Position numbers and translations under genes: made by a program. Positions 17,497-31,900 of a stretch of DNA of 64,000 nt are shown piece by piece (the first letter of the stretch is position 1; the number at the start of each line of letters is the position of its first letter). The notes beneath the pieces were generated by a model, which was not told where the DNA came from, searched no databases, and saw only the letters and a program-made list of their open reading frames with translations. The stretch lies in the NCBI RefSeq assembly GCF_036370855.1, contig NC_088099.1, positions 24,457,501 through 24,521,500 of the forward strand, written 5' to 3'. Source of the DNA: Dromaius novaehollandiae (lineage: Eukaryota > Chordata > Aves > Casuariiformes > Dromaiidae).

Positions 17497-19800
17497 GTAG
17501 ATATACACAACAAGGAAGAGCTTTTGTGTTGTATGCATTTGGTTTGTAATTACATTCTGCAATATGACCCGCAATGAAGACTGCTAAGTCTAAGTCAAAA
17601 AATATGCTGCTTTATTTTTCCTTTTTTTGCACTTACCTGTTTGATTCACAAATTCTGTCAGTTTTCATTCAAACTTTCTTTTCCAGAGGACTTTTTCAAA
17701 ATTTCTATTTAAATTATTTAAAACTCACAGTCAAGTACAGGACATACTTACAATTTGATGCTACAACTGATTTTTAAAATGAAACAGTTGGAAATCAGTC
17801 CCCTACTTAACTGCCATGACCTTTCTTCTTCCTTATAACAGCTAACAGGCTGGCCATACTCTAACCACGGTGCTTCTTTGCAGTGCTTTAAATATCTGTC
17901 AACTATTGCAGATGAGACAGGGAATCCTTAACTTCAGTCTTCGTAAGCAAATAAATATTTTACTTAGAAATACAGCTTTTCATCTGTGTATGTTACATAG
18001 GACCTCAAACTGCATATTTAACCTATCAATAGATCTTCTCAAGTTGACTGAATGTTAAATTTGCATTCTAGCTAGCATCATTACACTTATGAGCTGTATG
18101 AATCACACTGAAAAATCACACCAAAACATCTCTTCCTGGTTCTTGAAGTTGCATGAGAATAACAAATGTAAATTGATCATCTCAATCAGGCATACTTAGT
18201 GATTTGTAAATGTCGAAGCAGCTCACTAAATGCTTTTGCGTGACCTGAGTTAGGGATAGAATAAGATCATATGAGAAATGTCTTGGTTTATTGGCACTGT
18301 GTTGCCTTTCTGGAAAGATGGGGTCTAAGGATGGTGCGGTTAGCACCTTGGGAAGCTTGGATTGTGTGTTTATTGGGAACATCCCAAGGAGAGTGAAAAA
18401 GGGGAAGCAATGAAAATGTAAAGACAATGTTCTCATGTTAAAGAGTTTTCTCATTCCTGTAGTAGTGCAATAGGTATTTTTCTTGATTAGGTAATATGCT
18501 AGAACTTGTTTAAATCAGTTTTCTCAAATGATTTGCCATTGATTTAAATTACTGATACGAATTACCTGAGACATTTTTTTAAATAAAACAAACTTTACAG
18601 ATTACCCTAGAGTTTCAAAGTTTGCAAATTAATTTTTGAATTGCAAACTATATTCTTAATTCTTTGTAAGATATAATGAATCCTTTATCTATGAATTTTG
18701 CTAATCAAGGTAATGCATATCAGTACGATTGGTAACTTTTTAAACGAAACTTAAGCGCACGTATGTTGTATTTATAAGTGCTAGGGAAAATGCTTTTTTG
18801 TGCCAAAGAAGTTTCATAAATTGTTTACATGAGTAGCTGCAATACGAGGAGATTTTTAATTATTGCTTACTTTTAGATGTTTACAGTCTGTCACTACACT
18901 CTGTACTGTTTTAGTTGATTTGCCTCTTGTAATGGTACCCTTGGCACTACTACTATAGTCTGGTCATTTGAGGGGGAGGGGGAGTTGAAAGAAGGAGAAT
19001 CCATTCTCACCTTTACTAAAAACTACAGGAATGTTTAGCCCTCGTAAGTATGGGGCTACATGTCTCTTGAAGGCAAGGCACTGATGGATTTAGCTGCAGG
19101 AGGTTCAAGATACTTCTCCTCAACTCTCTAGTCCAGAGTGCTAGAAGTTACTGCACCCATGGCAGAGTAAACAACTATTGATGCCATTTTAATGCGGTGT
19201 TTTAAAGCAGCACAGCAAAATCCACCAGACCTTGTCTTTCAAGCCCTCATGTACCCACCCAAATCAATTAATTTCTATGTAATAAATTCTGAACATTAAA
19301 TCCTTTCATACACTGTCAGAATGTCTATTACTTCATGTAATAGCTTTTTTCAGGTTATTGCATCAGGTACCTGTTCTCTCATGGCAGTTCAGTAGCATTA
19401 TTAAATACTAATTTGTAAACTAGAGATACATTTTTACTACAAATACAATGAGGGAATCAGGATTCCAGAAGTTAACATTCTACACCAAGGTACAGTAATT
19501 TAATCACTCTTGTTTGCTGTTAAACACTTCCCCACTACACCGATATTTTGGTGCGGGGTATAATCATGATTTTCGGTCATGTTAGCTGATGGCTCTTTTC
19601 TTGGAGCTACTGGTGTGAAATTTGTGTCATTTAACTTAAGTCTTTTATGTAGTCTGACACCACAGTGAGTTTGTAAGTGTCGTTTGTGCATGAGAAATCA
19701 GTTGTGTGTCTTTTGCAGTTCAAAACATTATTCATTTTTCAAAAAATTTGAAAAAATGCCAAAATTGTATGGTTTGCTGCCTTGATGTCCCATAAATGTT
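17497..19800 (+). other. RUNDC3B: Probable RUNDC3B 3' UTR, end not defined
   Basis: AT-rich sequence with no coding content follows the stop. AATAAA hexamers occur at 17950-17955, 18582-18587 and 19281-19286, and an ATTAAA near 19811. Which one is used cannot be decided from sequence. The small ORFs in this stretch have no recognisable content. Confidence 0.5.
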
Positions 19801-19858
19801 GCATGTAAATTAAACATTTTGTATCATCACTATTTACTAGTTTTTGTCTCTGTTTTAG

Positions 19859-19901
19859 TCAGACAGTATAAAGGAAGACCACTTGGAAAATTACAGTATT
19901 G
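19859..19901 (+). other. Cryptic exon-like segment downstream of RUNDC3B
   Basis: A 43-base segment sits between a good acceptor (tttttgtctctgttttag) and a good donor (ttg|gtgagt). One frame is open across it. It lies beyond the RUNDC3B stop and matches no gene I know. Chance splice-like signals are common in 64 kb, so this is weak. Confidence 0.15.
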
Positions 19902-22090
19902 GTGAGTTTACAGCAGATTCTTTTCTTGCAAAACAAGGAGACTTTTTTTAATCGCTCTATTTCACTCAGCGTGGTCCAAGATTTGCTGTGTTACTGCTTT
20001 CTTTCTCTTATGCTAAGGACTCAAAATAAGGCCTAAAATTACTTTGAAAATCACAGCAGAAGACCAATTTCAAATATTTCCTATGGCAGTACCTCTCTTG
20101 CCTGTAATGCACGCTGTAAATGTCATAATTCCTGTCTTTACAACTAGAGCACTTTTCAGCACACGCTAAATTGTCAGGAAGGCAAACACACGCTGGGATA
20201 CCTTGTTCATAGCAGAACAGGATGGGGTCCATTTCTTGGGCACAGCACAGCTAAAAGCCTGTGTCTTAATGACCTGACAATATTGAGTTGCTATGTGAGT
20301 CTTTTGGTTGCTTTAGTACCAACAAACCCCCTCATTAAAATAAGCAAAAAAATTAAACCACTTCACTGAAAATGCATGAAAGAAAGGATGCAGTGATGGT
20401 GGTTAAAAATAATTTAAAAGTCATTAAGAGGAAGCTCTGATTGACTCAAATACCAAAGGGCAAGAGAGATGCTGCAACTGTTTGTACCATGTGTGTGCAA
20501 ACACACAAGAGCAATAGCCAATGGCTGGGTCTGTAGCAGTAAATTAAATGTGCCCTTGCCTTCAGATGGGGCTGAATCAAGCTGGCATGGAACCACCTGT
20601 GTTTATGCCAGTAAAATTGGCCTTCAAAACCAGGTGACTTAATCTGTACTTCAAATGGGGAACACTCCTTGGCAGGCTCCAAAGCGTGCTCCTGCTGTGG
20701 GCACGTGAGGTCCACGTGGGAGCACAAATGTCTCCAGTGTCTCTGAATGTTTCCAGGTGAGCTTGCATTTCATAGTACCTGCACAGCCTAAGAATATGAC
20801 CGTAAGCTAAAAAGCCATTGCAGTGACTGTCAGCACAGTCCCCATGCTCTCTGGGTCTCTCATGGGCACTAAATACTTCTTTCCAGTTTCAACTAAAATG
20901 ATTTTCTATCTCTTGCAAATTTAAATAAACCTAAGAAGAATCTAAAGACTAGTTTAGAATATGCATTTACACAAAATATAGAGCTGCAAATAACAAACAT
21001 ACAGAGAATCAAACATTTATTAAGCAAGAATAAATAAGAATTTATTGAATTCATTTTGTATCATCCTCTTTGTAAAGAGTTAATTCATACAGTGGAAGCC
21101 TAAAATATATTATAAACATAGTTTTAAATATCCAACAAAAATCTTCAGTCAGACTGAAAATTAATGCATTATTTCCATTTTGAAAAGTTCTGCATATAGT
21201 ACTTAGAGGAAAAAAAGCACTCTCCTTTTCATAAACGTGAAAGAACATTCTTTATGGATCTCCCAAGTGAAAACTAAGATTACTCCCATTTATATATACT
21301 TCTTTTTATTTTTAACTTCAGAAATGCTAGTAATTCTTAAATACTGCAGAATTAATACTGCAGAATTAATCCTGGCTTTGACAGAAGGTAATTTAAGGAT
21401 ACAAAATTGTTTTCCCTAAAACACCCCAAAACCCAAACTTCTGTAGTTCTTTTTGGCTGTATGTATGAGAAGTCTCGATTTAGTGAAGTCTGGAAGGAAG
21501 ACAGATAATATAGTCAGAGTTAATGTGAACGCATGCAAAAGCAACAACTAAAAGTTTTCAACATAACTGTGAGAATCGATAGTATGGAGAGAAAAATCTG
21601 GAGACGCATAAACTTAGAATTACTATTCTACTTCCAGCTGTATGACAGTTCCCCTACCATTTCATCCATTGAATTGACCACCTCATTTGTGAGGAATATT
21701 TTTCAAAATGAACTGAAGTATGCACCTCAGGTGCTACAAAACGGATTTGTGAAAGCTTTTTATGTGCCTCTTAGTGTTTTGGCTTTAATGTGTGTATATA
21801 AGATCTAAAATTAGTTAAAAATATAACCACAACACTTGAAAAACTGAGCTGCATGCAATTGTACATGTTGGAGATGCATTTCTGAAACTTTCTCTTTTAA
21901 GTTTTCTGGAAATATCAAGGGTCAGGCTCTTTCTCAGAAAGTTAATCTCTACTCTGAGTGACAAAACTGGAAATTATAAATTTCTTTTTAAATGTGACCT
22001 TCCTTTTTAAACTTCTGCTGATGTTCCAGTTCATATTGAATTAGCATTACATGACACACAAACTGATATACTGAGGTAAGTTAACTCAAG
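19902..22090. other. Intergenic DNA between convergent RUNDC3B and SLC25A40
   Basis: The two genes point towards each other and both 3' UTRs may extend into this stretch. A 14-base tandem duplication (aatactgcagaatt twice) lies near 21340-21368. No exon or recognisable transposon was seen. The short ORFs are not supported. Confidence 0.6.
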
Positions 22091-22837
22091 TTTATTACAG
22101 GTTAATTCAGTATTGCTGTATTGGTGAGCTACAGTATATTTCTATTTAAAATCATCAAAATATAAATCATTTTTAGGGTACTTGATGGCTATTTAGTAGT
22201 ATGCTATTTCTTTCTACCCTCAATGTCCATGGATACACTATATTATTTTTAATAATAGCACAGCCACAAAGACAAACACTATAGGACAAATGTCTCTAGG
22301 TGCATGATTAAGCATCCATGGAAGACTTGTCCTTATCTATGCTTATATTTTTTTTGAACAAAAGTCCACAAAAAATCTTATTTATCCATATCTGCAACAA
22401 GTTGCTCAGTAAAATTGAATTGCAACACAGAAATACTCTTACCCTGTACAAATCTCATTTCCAGTTAATGGGTGCACATCTTCTCCCAGGAACAGTGGCA
22501 GTGGTTACTCTTCATTGCTCTGTCCAGTCTCAATTTTGTTTCCTTCTAACCATCACTGAAGAACAATCAGAGCATCTTTTTTTTTTTTTTCTCTCTCTAG
22601 CCACAGAAGAAATCACAAAATTTTGAACGATGGTTTCAGGGTTATGTGCATTTTCTTAATCTTAACCAAAAAGCCTTGAATTTATACTTTGTGAAATAGT
22701 TAAGAAAGTGAAGTTGTATTTAATTACCAAATGTAATGGCTGCAATTCACTGGGAATGCTGGCATACACTGAGGAGAGTCAAATTTGGCACAACTTCCAC
22801 CACATATTTTGACTGCACACAACCAGGTGAAGGAGAC
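22091..22837 (-). other. SLC25A40: Probable SLC25A40 3' UTR with candidate poly(A) signals
   Basis: On the minus strand an ATTAAA occurs at 22724-22719, about 115 bases after the stop, and an AATAAA at 22096-22091. Either could end the transcript, so the boundary given is the distal candidate. Confidence 0.45.
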
Positions 22838-22953
22838 TTAAGGGCGCTGGTTCTTTTGTTCATTTAAATGACGAAAGAAGGACTTTCCATATTCATATGT
22901 GGTGATCATTATGGCACAAGCAGGAGCAACTTTAATCAACCGTGGAATGATAC
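22838..22953 (-). CDS. SLC25A40: SLC25A40 last coding exon with stop
   Basis: Completes Gly and encodes [20 protein letters not shown] followed by [17 protein letters not shown], then TAA at 22840-22838. The acceptor is tttgggcag. It matches the conserved [19 protein letters not shown] carrier C-terminus. Confidence 0.96.
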
Positions 22954-25900
22954 CTGCCCAAAAAGAGAAAGGGAAAACGTTCACTATCATTTGTTTTCAG
23001 AATGAAGCACTCTAGCGCTGTTTAGTGGTCGTAATACACTGATACCACGGTATATCATTACAGAACTGTGATTCTAGATGTCCACCTTCCTGAAAGTAAC
23101 AGAATTACTGCCGACGGCTAATACCAATCTCATAACCTTATGCCCCCCCCCACACACCCATGCGATCCTGTGTGGCCTACCTGCCTCAAGCCCATGGTGT
23201 CTCTCCTCCCTCCCCCTCTCTCTCCCCCTCTCCCTCTCCCTCTCTCCCTCTCTCCCCAGAGCTGGAGCAGTGTGACCTGCATGGCTAGTAAGCGGCAGCA
23301 CTGGGGGCAGCCTGCGTGTCCTCCTCTAAGTGGCAGCTTAAACCTGCTGCCCCTGTGGGACAAGCAGGGGCTCGTGACCCCTCGGTCAGGAAGGCCAGAG
23401 GTGCAAGAAACTCTGAATCCTGACATGGGGGAAGGCAGGGAGGAAAGGGCCCAAGCACCATGTTGGGCTGTATCCTCCACTGCGGGCACATAATCGCAGC
23501 TCTTCAAGCTAAGTGTTAATAAACTAAAAAGACTGATTCCCTTGCCATTGTCTCCCAAGACCTACTGCCCCTTTATTAAAATGGAAGGCTCCTGGTTACA
23601 ACTGAACACAGTTCACCATCAACAGTGATCTTGTGAACTCAGTTGAGAAAGTGATTCCAGCTTACACTGAAGTAGGCAAATGGGGGCAGATCCACTTGTG
23701 CAGCCACAACCATTTAGTTCCATACAAAATGCAGAAACATCTCCACAGATGACATATGACTTAGGGAAAACTTGTGTCCTTCTGGAACAGTAGCAGAAGG
23801 CCAGGCAGAACATCCCAGGCCATCTCAAATGGTACCACATCCCTACCTGTTGGCAATGGAGCGGAGCTAGTGGCTGACCAAGAGAATGTCTCTACACTTC
23901 ATTAGTCACATGTCAAGACCTAAAGGTAGGTATCCTAATCTGTGAACTACATTCCACCCAAAATATCTAATAAGATTGTAATACTTGTGCAGTCTTGTAT
24001 TCTGACATCAACATTCTGAAACATTCAAATCCTGTTACCCCTCTGTGATATCACTGTGCAGCAAGTAAAGCAATTTAATCTCTTCCTCCAGCAAACACCA
24101 ACAAAAGTCTTGCAAATCTTTGGCCAGCTGTGTAGGCATTCACACAAGACGGTCCAATGAACCTATGCAGTGTTGCTGACACTTGTAGGTCGCCTGGTTT
24201 TGGAATGACTTTTGCAGTTCTTCACGTAAGTGTCCCAAAGGCTTATTTTTACCTGAACAGCTTGTAACTTGCTCTTTAGGCTGCTAGAGTAACTCGTGGC
24301 AACACACATGCATTAGAAAGGACTTCTGTTTGTGGCATCAAAACAGTATTGCCCCAGTCATTCAACAGAACAGGAAAATAGCACCCTCAGGCATCAGGGA
24401 GAATTACTAAAGACAGAACGACAGGGGGATCTCTTCCCTGGTAGGCTAGGAGAAGGGCACTGGGGCCTTTCAATAGCATGGAGTACAAGTATTAGGGCAT
24501 GCAAGAAAGCTTAGGGCAGCTGAGATGAGTGTCCTGAGGTGGGCACACAGAAAATAAGGAGCATTCTGTGACTGGGAGCACATTTTGTTTACTTTCAAGG
24601 TTGAATTTGCAACCTTCAGTTGTTGTTTTGTATCCCTTCAGGGATACAAAATCAAAACATTTTAAAAAACAAGTTCAGAAATGACAGTGTTTTAGTCTGG
24701 TGGTACTTGGGCTAGTAAATTATTGATAGAACCACTTGAATGTATGTATGCAGCAAAGCAAAAAATTCACAGTTAAAAATCTGTTTGTTTAACGAATGAC
24801 AGGAGTTGTTCACAAAAGATATTAACCAGCAATCAGAATTCTCGAGGATGGGTAATCAACTTAAACATTCACACTGTTACTACCTATCTATCTGCACTAT
24901 CATGTGAGGCTGAAGACTCTTACTCTCTCAGTTCCTGTCACATGTGATAATCCCAAACCTGTCTTTATGCATGCTCGATGTACAGGTAAACAGAGTGAGA
25001 CATGCCTAGCACCACTTGAGTTACCTCTTAGGAGCGGAATTCCCACTTGGGCACAATATAGCAAAGGGAGAGAAGGTAGATAGTGAGCATCCTTGTGGAT
25101 GGCACGTCTTTATTCCATTAAGTGATAAGCAGCCTACACTTTTCACAGAACAGCAGTCTACATGTACACTTGCAAAATGGATGACTCTACACAGTAACCT
25201 CCATATTCATATTTACCCAGAGATGAATTTTGGACTGAGCAGTATGAAGCAAAACTTCTGAGCATTCACCATGAAATCCATTTCTTTGAATGGTGGAAGA
25301 ATGTTTAGTTATAGATAGGTTGAAGGACCGAGGAACATTGTACCAAGCCATCACCCAGGAAATCACGAATTTGATATGGGTTGAAACAACTGCAAACGTC
25401 TTGGTAAATACTTTGATGTTTAGCACGACATAATTGACAGTGGTGATGAACCACACTGAAGCACAAGTATTTTGATAGGTGAGATATGAAAATATGACTT
25501 TCTGTTATATACATATATATATATAAAAATCTAGAAGATCCAGAGGTACAAACCATCATCTTTCTTGAATGGCTCAGTAGTCACCTATTGCTCCCAAACC
25601 CATGGATAAAAGCATTCAGCTTTCTCTCAGTCAAATTGGGCCACAACCCCCCTTTGCTCTATGAAATAACAAGGAATAGACACATCTACTGTAAAACCTC
25701 CCTCCATTCAGAACACCAAAACTTCCACTTGCAGGAGACTCTTATAGAAAGAAGAAATAATGTGTCGAAAGATTGAAGAGAGACAAATTACACAGTGTAG
25801 ATTTTGTATTTCAAGGACTCAGTATATCCGGTGTGATGTTTAGCAAGTTGTAGGGATCTATTCTGATGTAAAAGGAAAAAGAAATGAGGAGAAAGAGGGC

Positions 25901-28900
25901 ACTGCAACACTAACTGTCAGAAAAATAACTGGCACCTCCCAATGGCATCTTCAGGACTACTGACAGAAACTTGATAGCTCTATGGAAGAGATGTTACCAG
26001 CCACAGGATGATACAGTTTGAGAATGGCCAGGTCTGAAACTCTGCATTGCTACAGAGCTGCAATACTGCATTTCTTGTGGGACAATGGATACAATACCAA
26101 ATGATCTAAAAGTTGTTCAAAAAGTTGTTCTTTAAGAAGTGAAGACTTCATCAATTTTTGAGTTAACATTCTTACAGAAAGGCAGATTTTCTACTGAAGA
26201 TTGAATTCCTCAGGTACACTAAGGTTTACAGCCAAGAAGCACTTCTCATTAGTATGGCAATGCTTATTACAGCTCCATCTTGCAGACTGCCCTAAAGACT
26301 GATTCAGCCCATAGTAATTCACTGTAAAGTTCTCACAGGGTACCGAGACATTCAGATCAGCTGTCAGAAAAGTTCGTATTCATATGGAGTAAAAAATATT
26401 TGGCTGTTGGAAACAGGAAATTTTGGGGGAGCAGAATAGAGCTATGCTATGAAAATATCTCTGGTTTTAGTAACCAAATTGGCACTTAGAAACACAAGTT
26501 GTATTCTATGGCTACTTACGACACAACAGATGACAATGCAAGAAGTACAATCTCCTGGAAACTCAATCTTTTCTTTCTATTTTGCTAGACAGAACATGCC
26601 AAGAAGTAGAAGTCTCTGATGGAAGTCTAACAGAATCTGTGATGGCCTTGTTAGTGAGCTGCTGCCAAAGAGTTACAAATCTGTGAAAAATTTCCGTATC
26701 ACTCTCCAAGAAAGTTTTCTGAAATCTGATTGAATCCACCATGAATGAATTCCTGAAAGGACTGGTGATCATCTCAGAAGAGAGCCAATCCTTTTTTGTA
26801 ACTCTAGCAATGGAATACAAAGAAATTCTCAATTTCAGGACAAGGTAGCAGTGAAAAGGGCTATTTGCTTCAGTGCTGGTATGTCATTTTTTGTTTTTGT
26901 CTCTTATGACAGACTTGCCAGCTCACAAAGTCTCCGTTCTGGCCACCCAGTGGAAAAGACACTCATAGGTCTTGTGAAGCCACATGAGCCTCTATGATCA
27001 CTACTTGTGCCAGGAAGTCCTGTTACAATTGATCCATAATTATGAAAGTAAAGAGAAGTAATATTTCCTGCTGGACCTCTCATGAAATTGGCCAGCCTCA
27101 TTGCTGCAGGTTTTGGATGAGTACCAAGGATTAGGTCGTATGATTAGCTAGGTCTCACTGATTTCAGGTCTTCAAGTGACCTAGATCTGAAAAAGATACC
27201 ACAAGATATTCCAGAAGATTTTTTTCCTGTTCTATAAATACGCAAGGTCTAAATGGCCAAGGTAACTTATGATGGTCAGGGATACGTATGTGCTGGTTAG
27301 CAGTAGAAATACTATTGCATGTAGTTCAGGGCTAAAAAGTGATCTTTGGTAAAGCTATCAAAAACACTAAAAGACTATCTTTAAGGCCATCCAAGCAAGA
27401 AGAAAAATAAAATACATCAAGGAATTATACATCTTACATAGGATCCTAATAAGACCCTCTGTCTTACTGAATGCTTCAGATGTATAGAAGTAACACCAGC
27501 TACATACTAAACTGTGTACCCATGCGCTGAACACAGGACACAGTTGGGCAGGAATGCACCCTCAATACATTCAGTGAGGGTAAGAGGGTCATGTAAGCTG
27601 TGTACCCCTGTTCTGTGAGTGCACATGATATAAGGTAGAAGAAAAGTTTTAACACTCTTTGAACCCATTCAGAAGTCATTACGCTATCAAGATTACATAT
27701 CTGTATAACTGTTCCTATGTTTCTAGCTTGATCACAACTTAAAAGAACAGAAAAAATGCTTGGAGAATAGTTGTGCCAGGAAACTGGAATTTCTGGAGTA
27801 TCTAATTATGCCCATGTAGCAAACAAATAAACAAATGCTAGTATGATTGCCGAATCTTACAGTCTTCCTGAAAAAGCTGCATTCAAGCCCAAAATAAAAT
27901 GACTGCATCACCCTTTAGGATCTATCCTGGGCCTAGTATTCCATAGACAAATGACAGTATTTTATTATGTGATTCTATTGTAAGGTATGTACTCCATACT
28001 CAGACTTCTTGGGTTCTCAATAATGCATCTTCTTCAAAGACCAAGAGGAGACAGAAAAATACCACTGAAGCTTCAACTCTGTTTCTGAGACAGAAGGAAC
28101 CAAAAAAAGTGCAGAAACTATAATGAGTTGAAGAACAAAAATTAGGATGGCTGTTCCTAAATATTGCTGCTGCAACAGTATTGACTATTTGGAAATTTAC
28201 GTCACTGGACTAAAAACTGCATCTAACAAACATTCTCAGTCTAGAAATGCCTCCTTATTGTGGATTCCGAAACCACAGTTCATAAAACTTACTTTGTACC
28301 AATTCTTTCTGGAAAACCCAAACTACAGTTTGAGAGAGCACCAAGTTCTTTTCAGAAATCAAAGAATCACAGAATGGTTGAGGTTGGAAGGGACCTCTGG
28401 AGATCATCTAGTCCAACCCCTCTGCTCAAGCAGGCTCACCTAGGGCACATTGCCCAGGATTTTGTCCAGATGGCTTTTCCATATCTCCAAGGAAGGAGAC
28501 TCTACCACCTCTCCGGGCAACCTGTCCCAGGGCTCTGTCACCCTCACAGTAAAGAAGTTTTTTCTCATGTTCAGATGGAACTTCCTGTGTTTTAAGTTTG
28601 TGCCTGCTGCCTCTCAACCTGTCACTGGGCATCACTGAAAAGAATCTGGCCCCGTCCTCTCTACTCCCTCCCTTCAAATATTTATACACATTGAAAGATC
28701 GCCCCTCAGTCTTCTCTTCTCCAGGCTGAACAGGCCCACCTCTCTCAGCCTTTTCTCATACGAGAGATGCTCCAGCTGGCAAAAACTTTCCAGAACTTGA
28801 ACTGGACTCCCCCTTTATTAGCTGCCAATAAAACAACAAAACTAGACTCTCATATTTGTTATGCCCAACCCCTTTATTTTTTTAAATAAATTCTGTTCAT

Positions 28901-31900
28901 CTGAGATAGCTGTAGCCTAGTAACTTGTAAGAGATTACCAAAATTCTCTCCATATGTATGCATGTCTGTTGCTGTACATATATACAGACTATTCTATAAC
29001 TGAGTGTTCACGTTTGGAAATACAATTTAATTTATGCATATTAATATCTATAATTGTTTGTTGATGATTACATAACTCTCCTTCTATTCTGAGTTTTTTA
29101 AAAAGATATTAAAAGATTTACCAGCAAATAATCCAGTAATTCCATTTTTAGCGACAATTTTCTTCATAACTGCCCATGTAGATGTACACTTCCTCTGTGG
29201 AACTCAACATAGTACAACAAAAGAGTGAATTAAGCAAAACACAGAATGTCACAGAAAGATACATAATGATTAAGTTTAATTCATCATACGTTAAATTTAT
29301 CCATACTATTTATTCAGGATTCATACAGTATACAAATCACAATCTTCAACTTAAAACAGCATGACATGGAAAAAAACCCATAGTAATACTTGGAGTAAGA
29401 CATATTCCTTACTAGCTGTAACTGATATAGTTGGAAAAAATACACTAGCAGATGAGCAGAACAAGTCCCTCTCCATTTCACATTATACTGGCAGCTAAAA
29501 GATCATCATATCTCAGATTTTCAAACAAGAGCTTGCCTTTTATGGTAAACTGAATCTAAAGGTAAGTTTTGAGAGTGGATATAGTAAGAACGAAAGTAAT
29601 AATTAAGCTAGAACACTACACTTTACATCTATGTTTACAAAATCAAATTGCCAAAAATGTACTCTGAGTTTAAGAAAACCTGTGTACGATGCAAACCGCA
29701 GCATGTACAGCTAATTCATATACCATAAGCAACCTAACTGCAGTAGCATCAAGAAGCAGTCTGCGTTGCAGATGTAAACAACCGTTTTAAGCAGAGCAAC
29801 TTTTTTGTGCTATCTCACTCTGCACATGCATTGATCTGTAACATGGAAGTAACTCAGAATGTTTTTTCTAGATGAAACTTAAAACAGTTTCATAGAATAT
29901 ATTCAGCTGGAACATCCTATAGCATCTGGAGACTGCCAAAAATATTTTGCAGCCAGAGAAAGACAGTATGTAGATGTAGTCATAGTCAGTGTCCAACTGT
30001 AACAGCAACCAAATTTGTAAAGGGTTAAACTCATACAAATTGTAGATAACCATACTGAACTTTTAAATAAATATTAACCTAATTAATATCACCCTATTAA
30101 ATATATGGGAGCTACCTGTGACTCAAAGCAGTATGCAATGAAATTCTTACATTCATTAGCACAAGGACAAAATTAAAACACACTAATAATTAAAATCAAA
30201 AGCTTTTTTGACTTTTAAATATTCTGCAAAAGCAACATAAATGTCTTTCAACAGTTACACCAGAAAAAAATAATTTGCTTGAGAGAATGAAACCTCATGC
30301 CAAAATATGAGCTGTAAGTTTTCAAAAAATATTTCTGAACTAGGTCTTAAAAGTTTCTAGGCGGACAGATTGCCGTTTGGATACTTCATCTTTTTACTGT
30401 TCTATAACCTTAAAGCCATGATCTAACAGTTATTGAAGTTAATGGAAGTCTCTTACTTGTCCAGGCTCCAAGTAATGTAGAAAGAGTTTTTATATGCAAC
30501 TTGCATTGCTATAAAATGCAGTTGTGCTTTACTGAACACAGAACAAAAAAGAAACTTCTTTCCTCTTTCATCCTTCTACACTGCTGGAGTAGTCACTACT
30601 TCATAATTATCTCACTAATAGGCCCTCGAAAGTCATTTATTTGAAATCACACAAAGAGAAGGTAAAAAATACAAAACCTGAGCACAGTGATTTCCCTCTC
30701 TAGCCTAAATTTAGCGAAAGAACAATATTGGTATTAAATAAAATGCTTGTAAGAGTTGAACTGCTAGTATTTTTGTTTTCTAGTAGTACATGGGAGTGGA
30801 TGTGCAAATATTTTATCACGTTATTTTCATCAAATCTAAAGTCTTTTTCAATAAAACACCATTCATGTGAATAAGAAATGAATTATTGCCTATTTAAATT
30901 ATATTTAATTTACTTAAATGTAGAAATATACAATTGGTCTACCTAATTCTAATAGTCCTGAATTTTTGTGTGTAATTTATATCATCTTATTAAGCTAAAT
31001 GGTACAGTCCACACAGCTTTTCTCCCCTTTATGTCATTAATGGATATATTACATTCATCCTAAAATATCCTAGATGATGTTAAAATCTGCAAAGGAGAAA
31101 AGGCCTAGTGTTCAGATTCTGACATAAACTTTAGAAGAAGAGATGGAGACTTAAAACTCCAACAAAAATTCCATATAACCACACATTTTACTTTTTCCTT
31201 CTTTGCTGTCGATAAACACGTAAATCTAGCTTTATTCCATGTAGCAATTGTCAAGATTATTATTAAATAGTTCTGCAAGTTTTACCAAGCACTGTGATCT
31301 AAAAAGAATTATATTTACTGAACAATAAATATGGTTGGAAGAGAGCTTAAGACAGATATATAACAATCTAATTCCTAGCAACTTACTCTTTAAGGTCTCG
31401 CTTTCCCAAAGTTCAGTCTGCCTATGTGTTTTCACTACATCAAATGGTAGCGTTATGACAGCTGCAATCTTTTAGGAAAAAAATATCAATTTAATGTTAG
31501 AGCAATTAAATTTTAATTTAAAATTTTAAAGTGTATGCAAGTTAAAACTAGATTTGATATTTCAAGCACCCGATATCATTAAAATCTTGTATTTCAGAAC
31601 ACTGTAGATTATTCAGGTACATCTAGTTGTTTTGAACACCAGGCCATATGTGTTTGAAGTAGATGCATCCAAAACCATACACCATTTGTGAGAGAATCAT
31701 GTAAAATCATACTAGTTTCAAATAGTTTAGTTGTGATATCATTAAAGAATAGTATTAGAAACAAAAATGTATACTTACAGAGCCAGATGCTGCTCCTGAA
31801 GTAAAAGCAATAAAAAATGTTGATTCATTTGTACCAACTTTCTTGCACATGCTCTTCTTGAAACGTTCATAATTATACCAATATATTGCTATGGTATTAA

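Larger units (their letters stand above)
22954..29121 (-). other. SLC25A40: SLC25A40 last intron
   Basis: The longest intron of the gene at about 6.2 kb. It contains a CT-rich simple repeat (23200-23257), a short perfect hairpin (24626-24651) and the CR1 copy (28361-28810). The remaining sequence, about 23.5-28.3 kb, shows no element I can name. The ORFs there have no recognisable content. Confidence 0.85.

Noticed and set aside
22318-22626. 102-codon plus-strand ORF
   Set aside because: It lies in the SLC25A40 3' UTR region on the opposite strand; hydrophobic low-information frame with no support.
23074-23558. ORFs of 117 and 142 codons on opposite strands
   Set aside because: Both run through the CT-rich simple repeat; composition is low-complexity and no domain is visible. 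The region is intronic.
28147-28689. ORFs of 98-111 codons
   Set aside because: They lie in the CR1 3' end, in frames unrelated to the reverse transcriptase.
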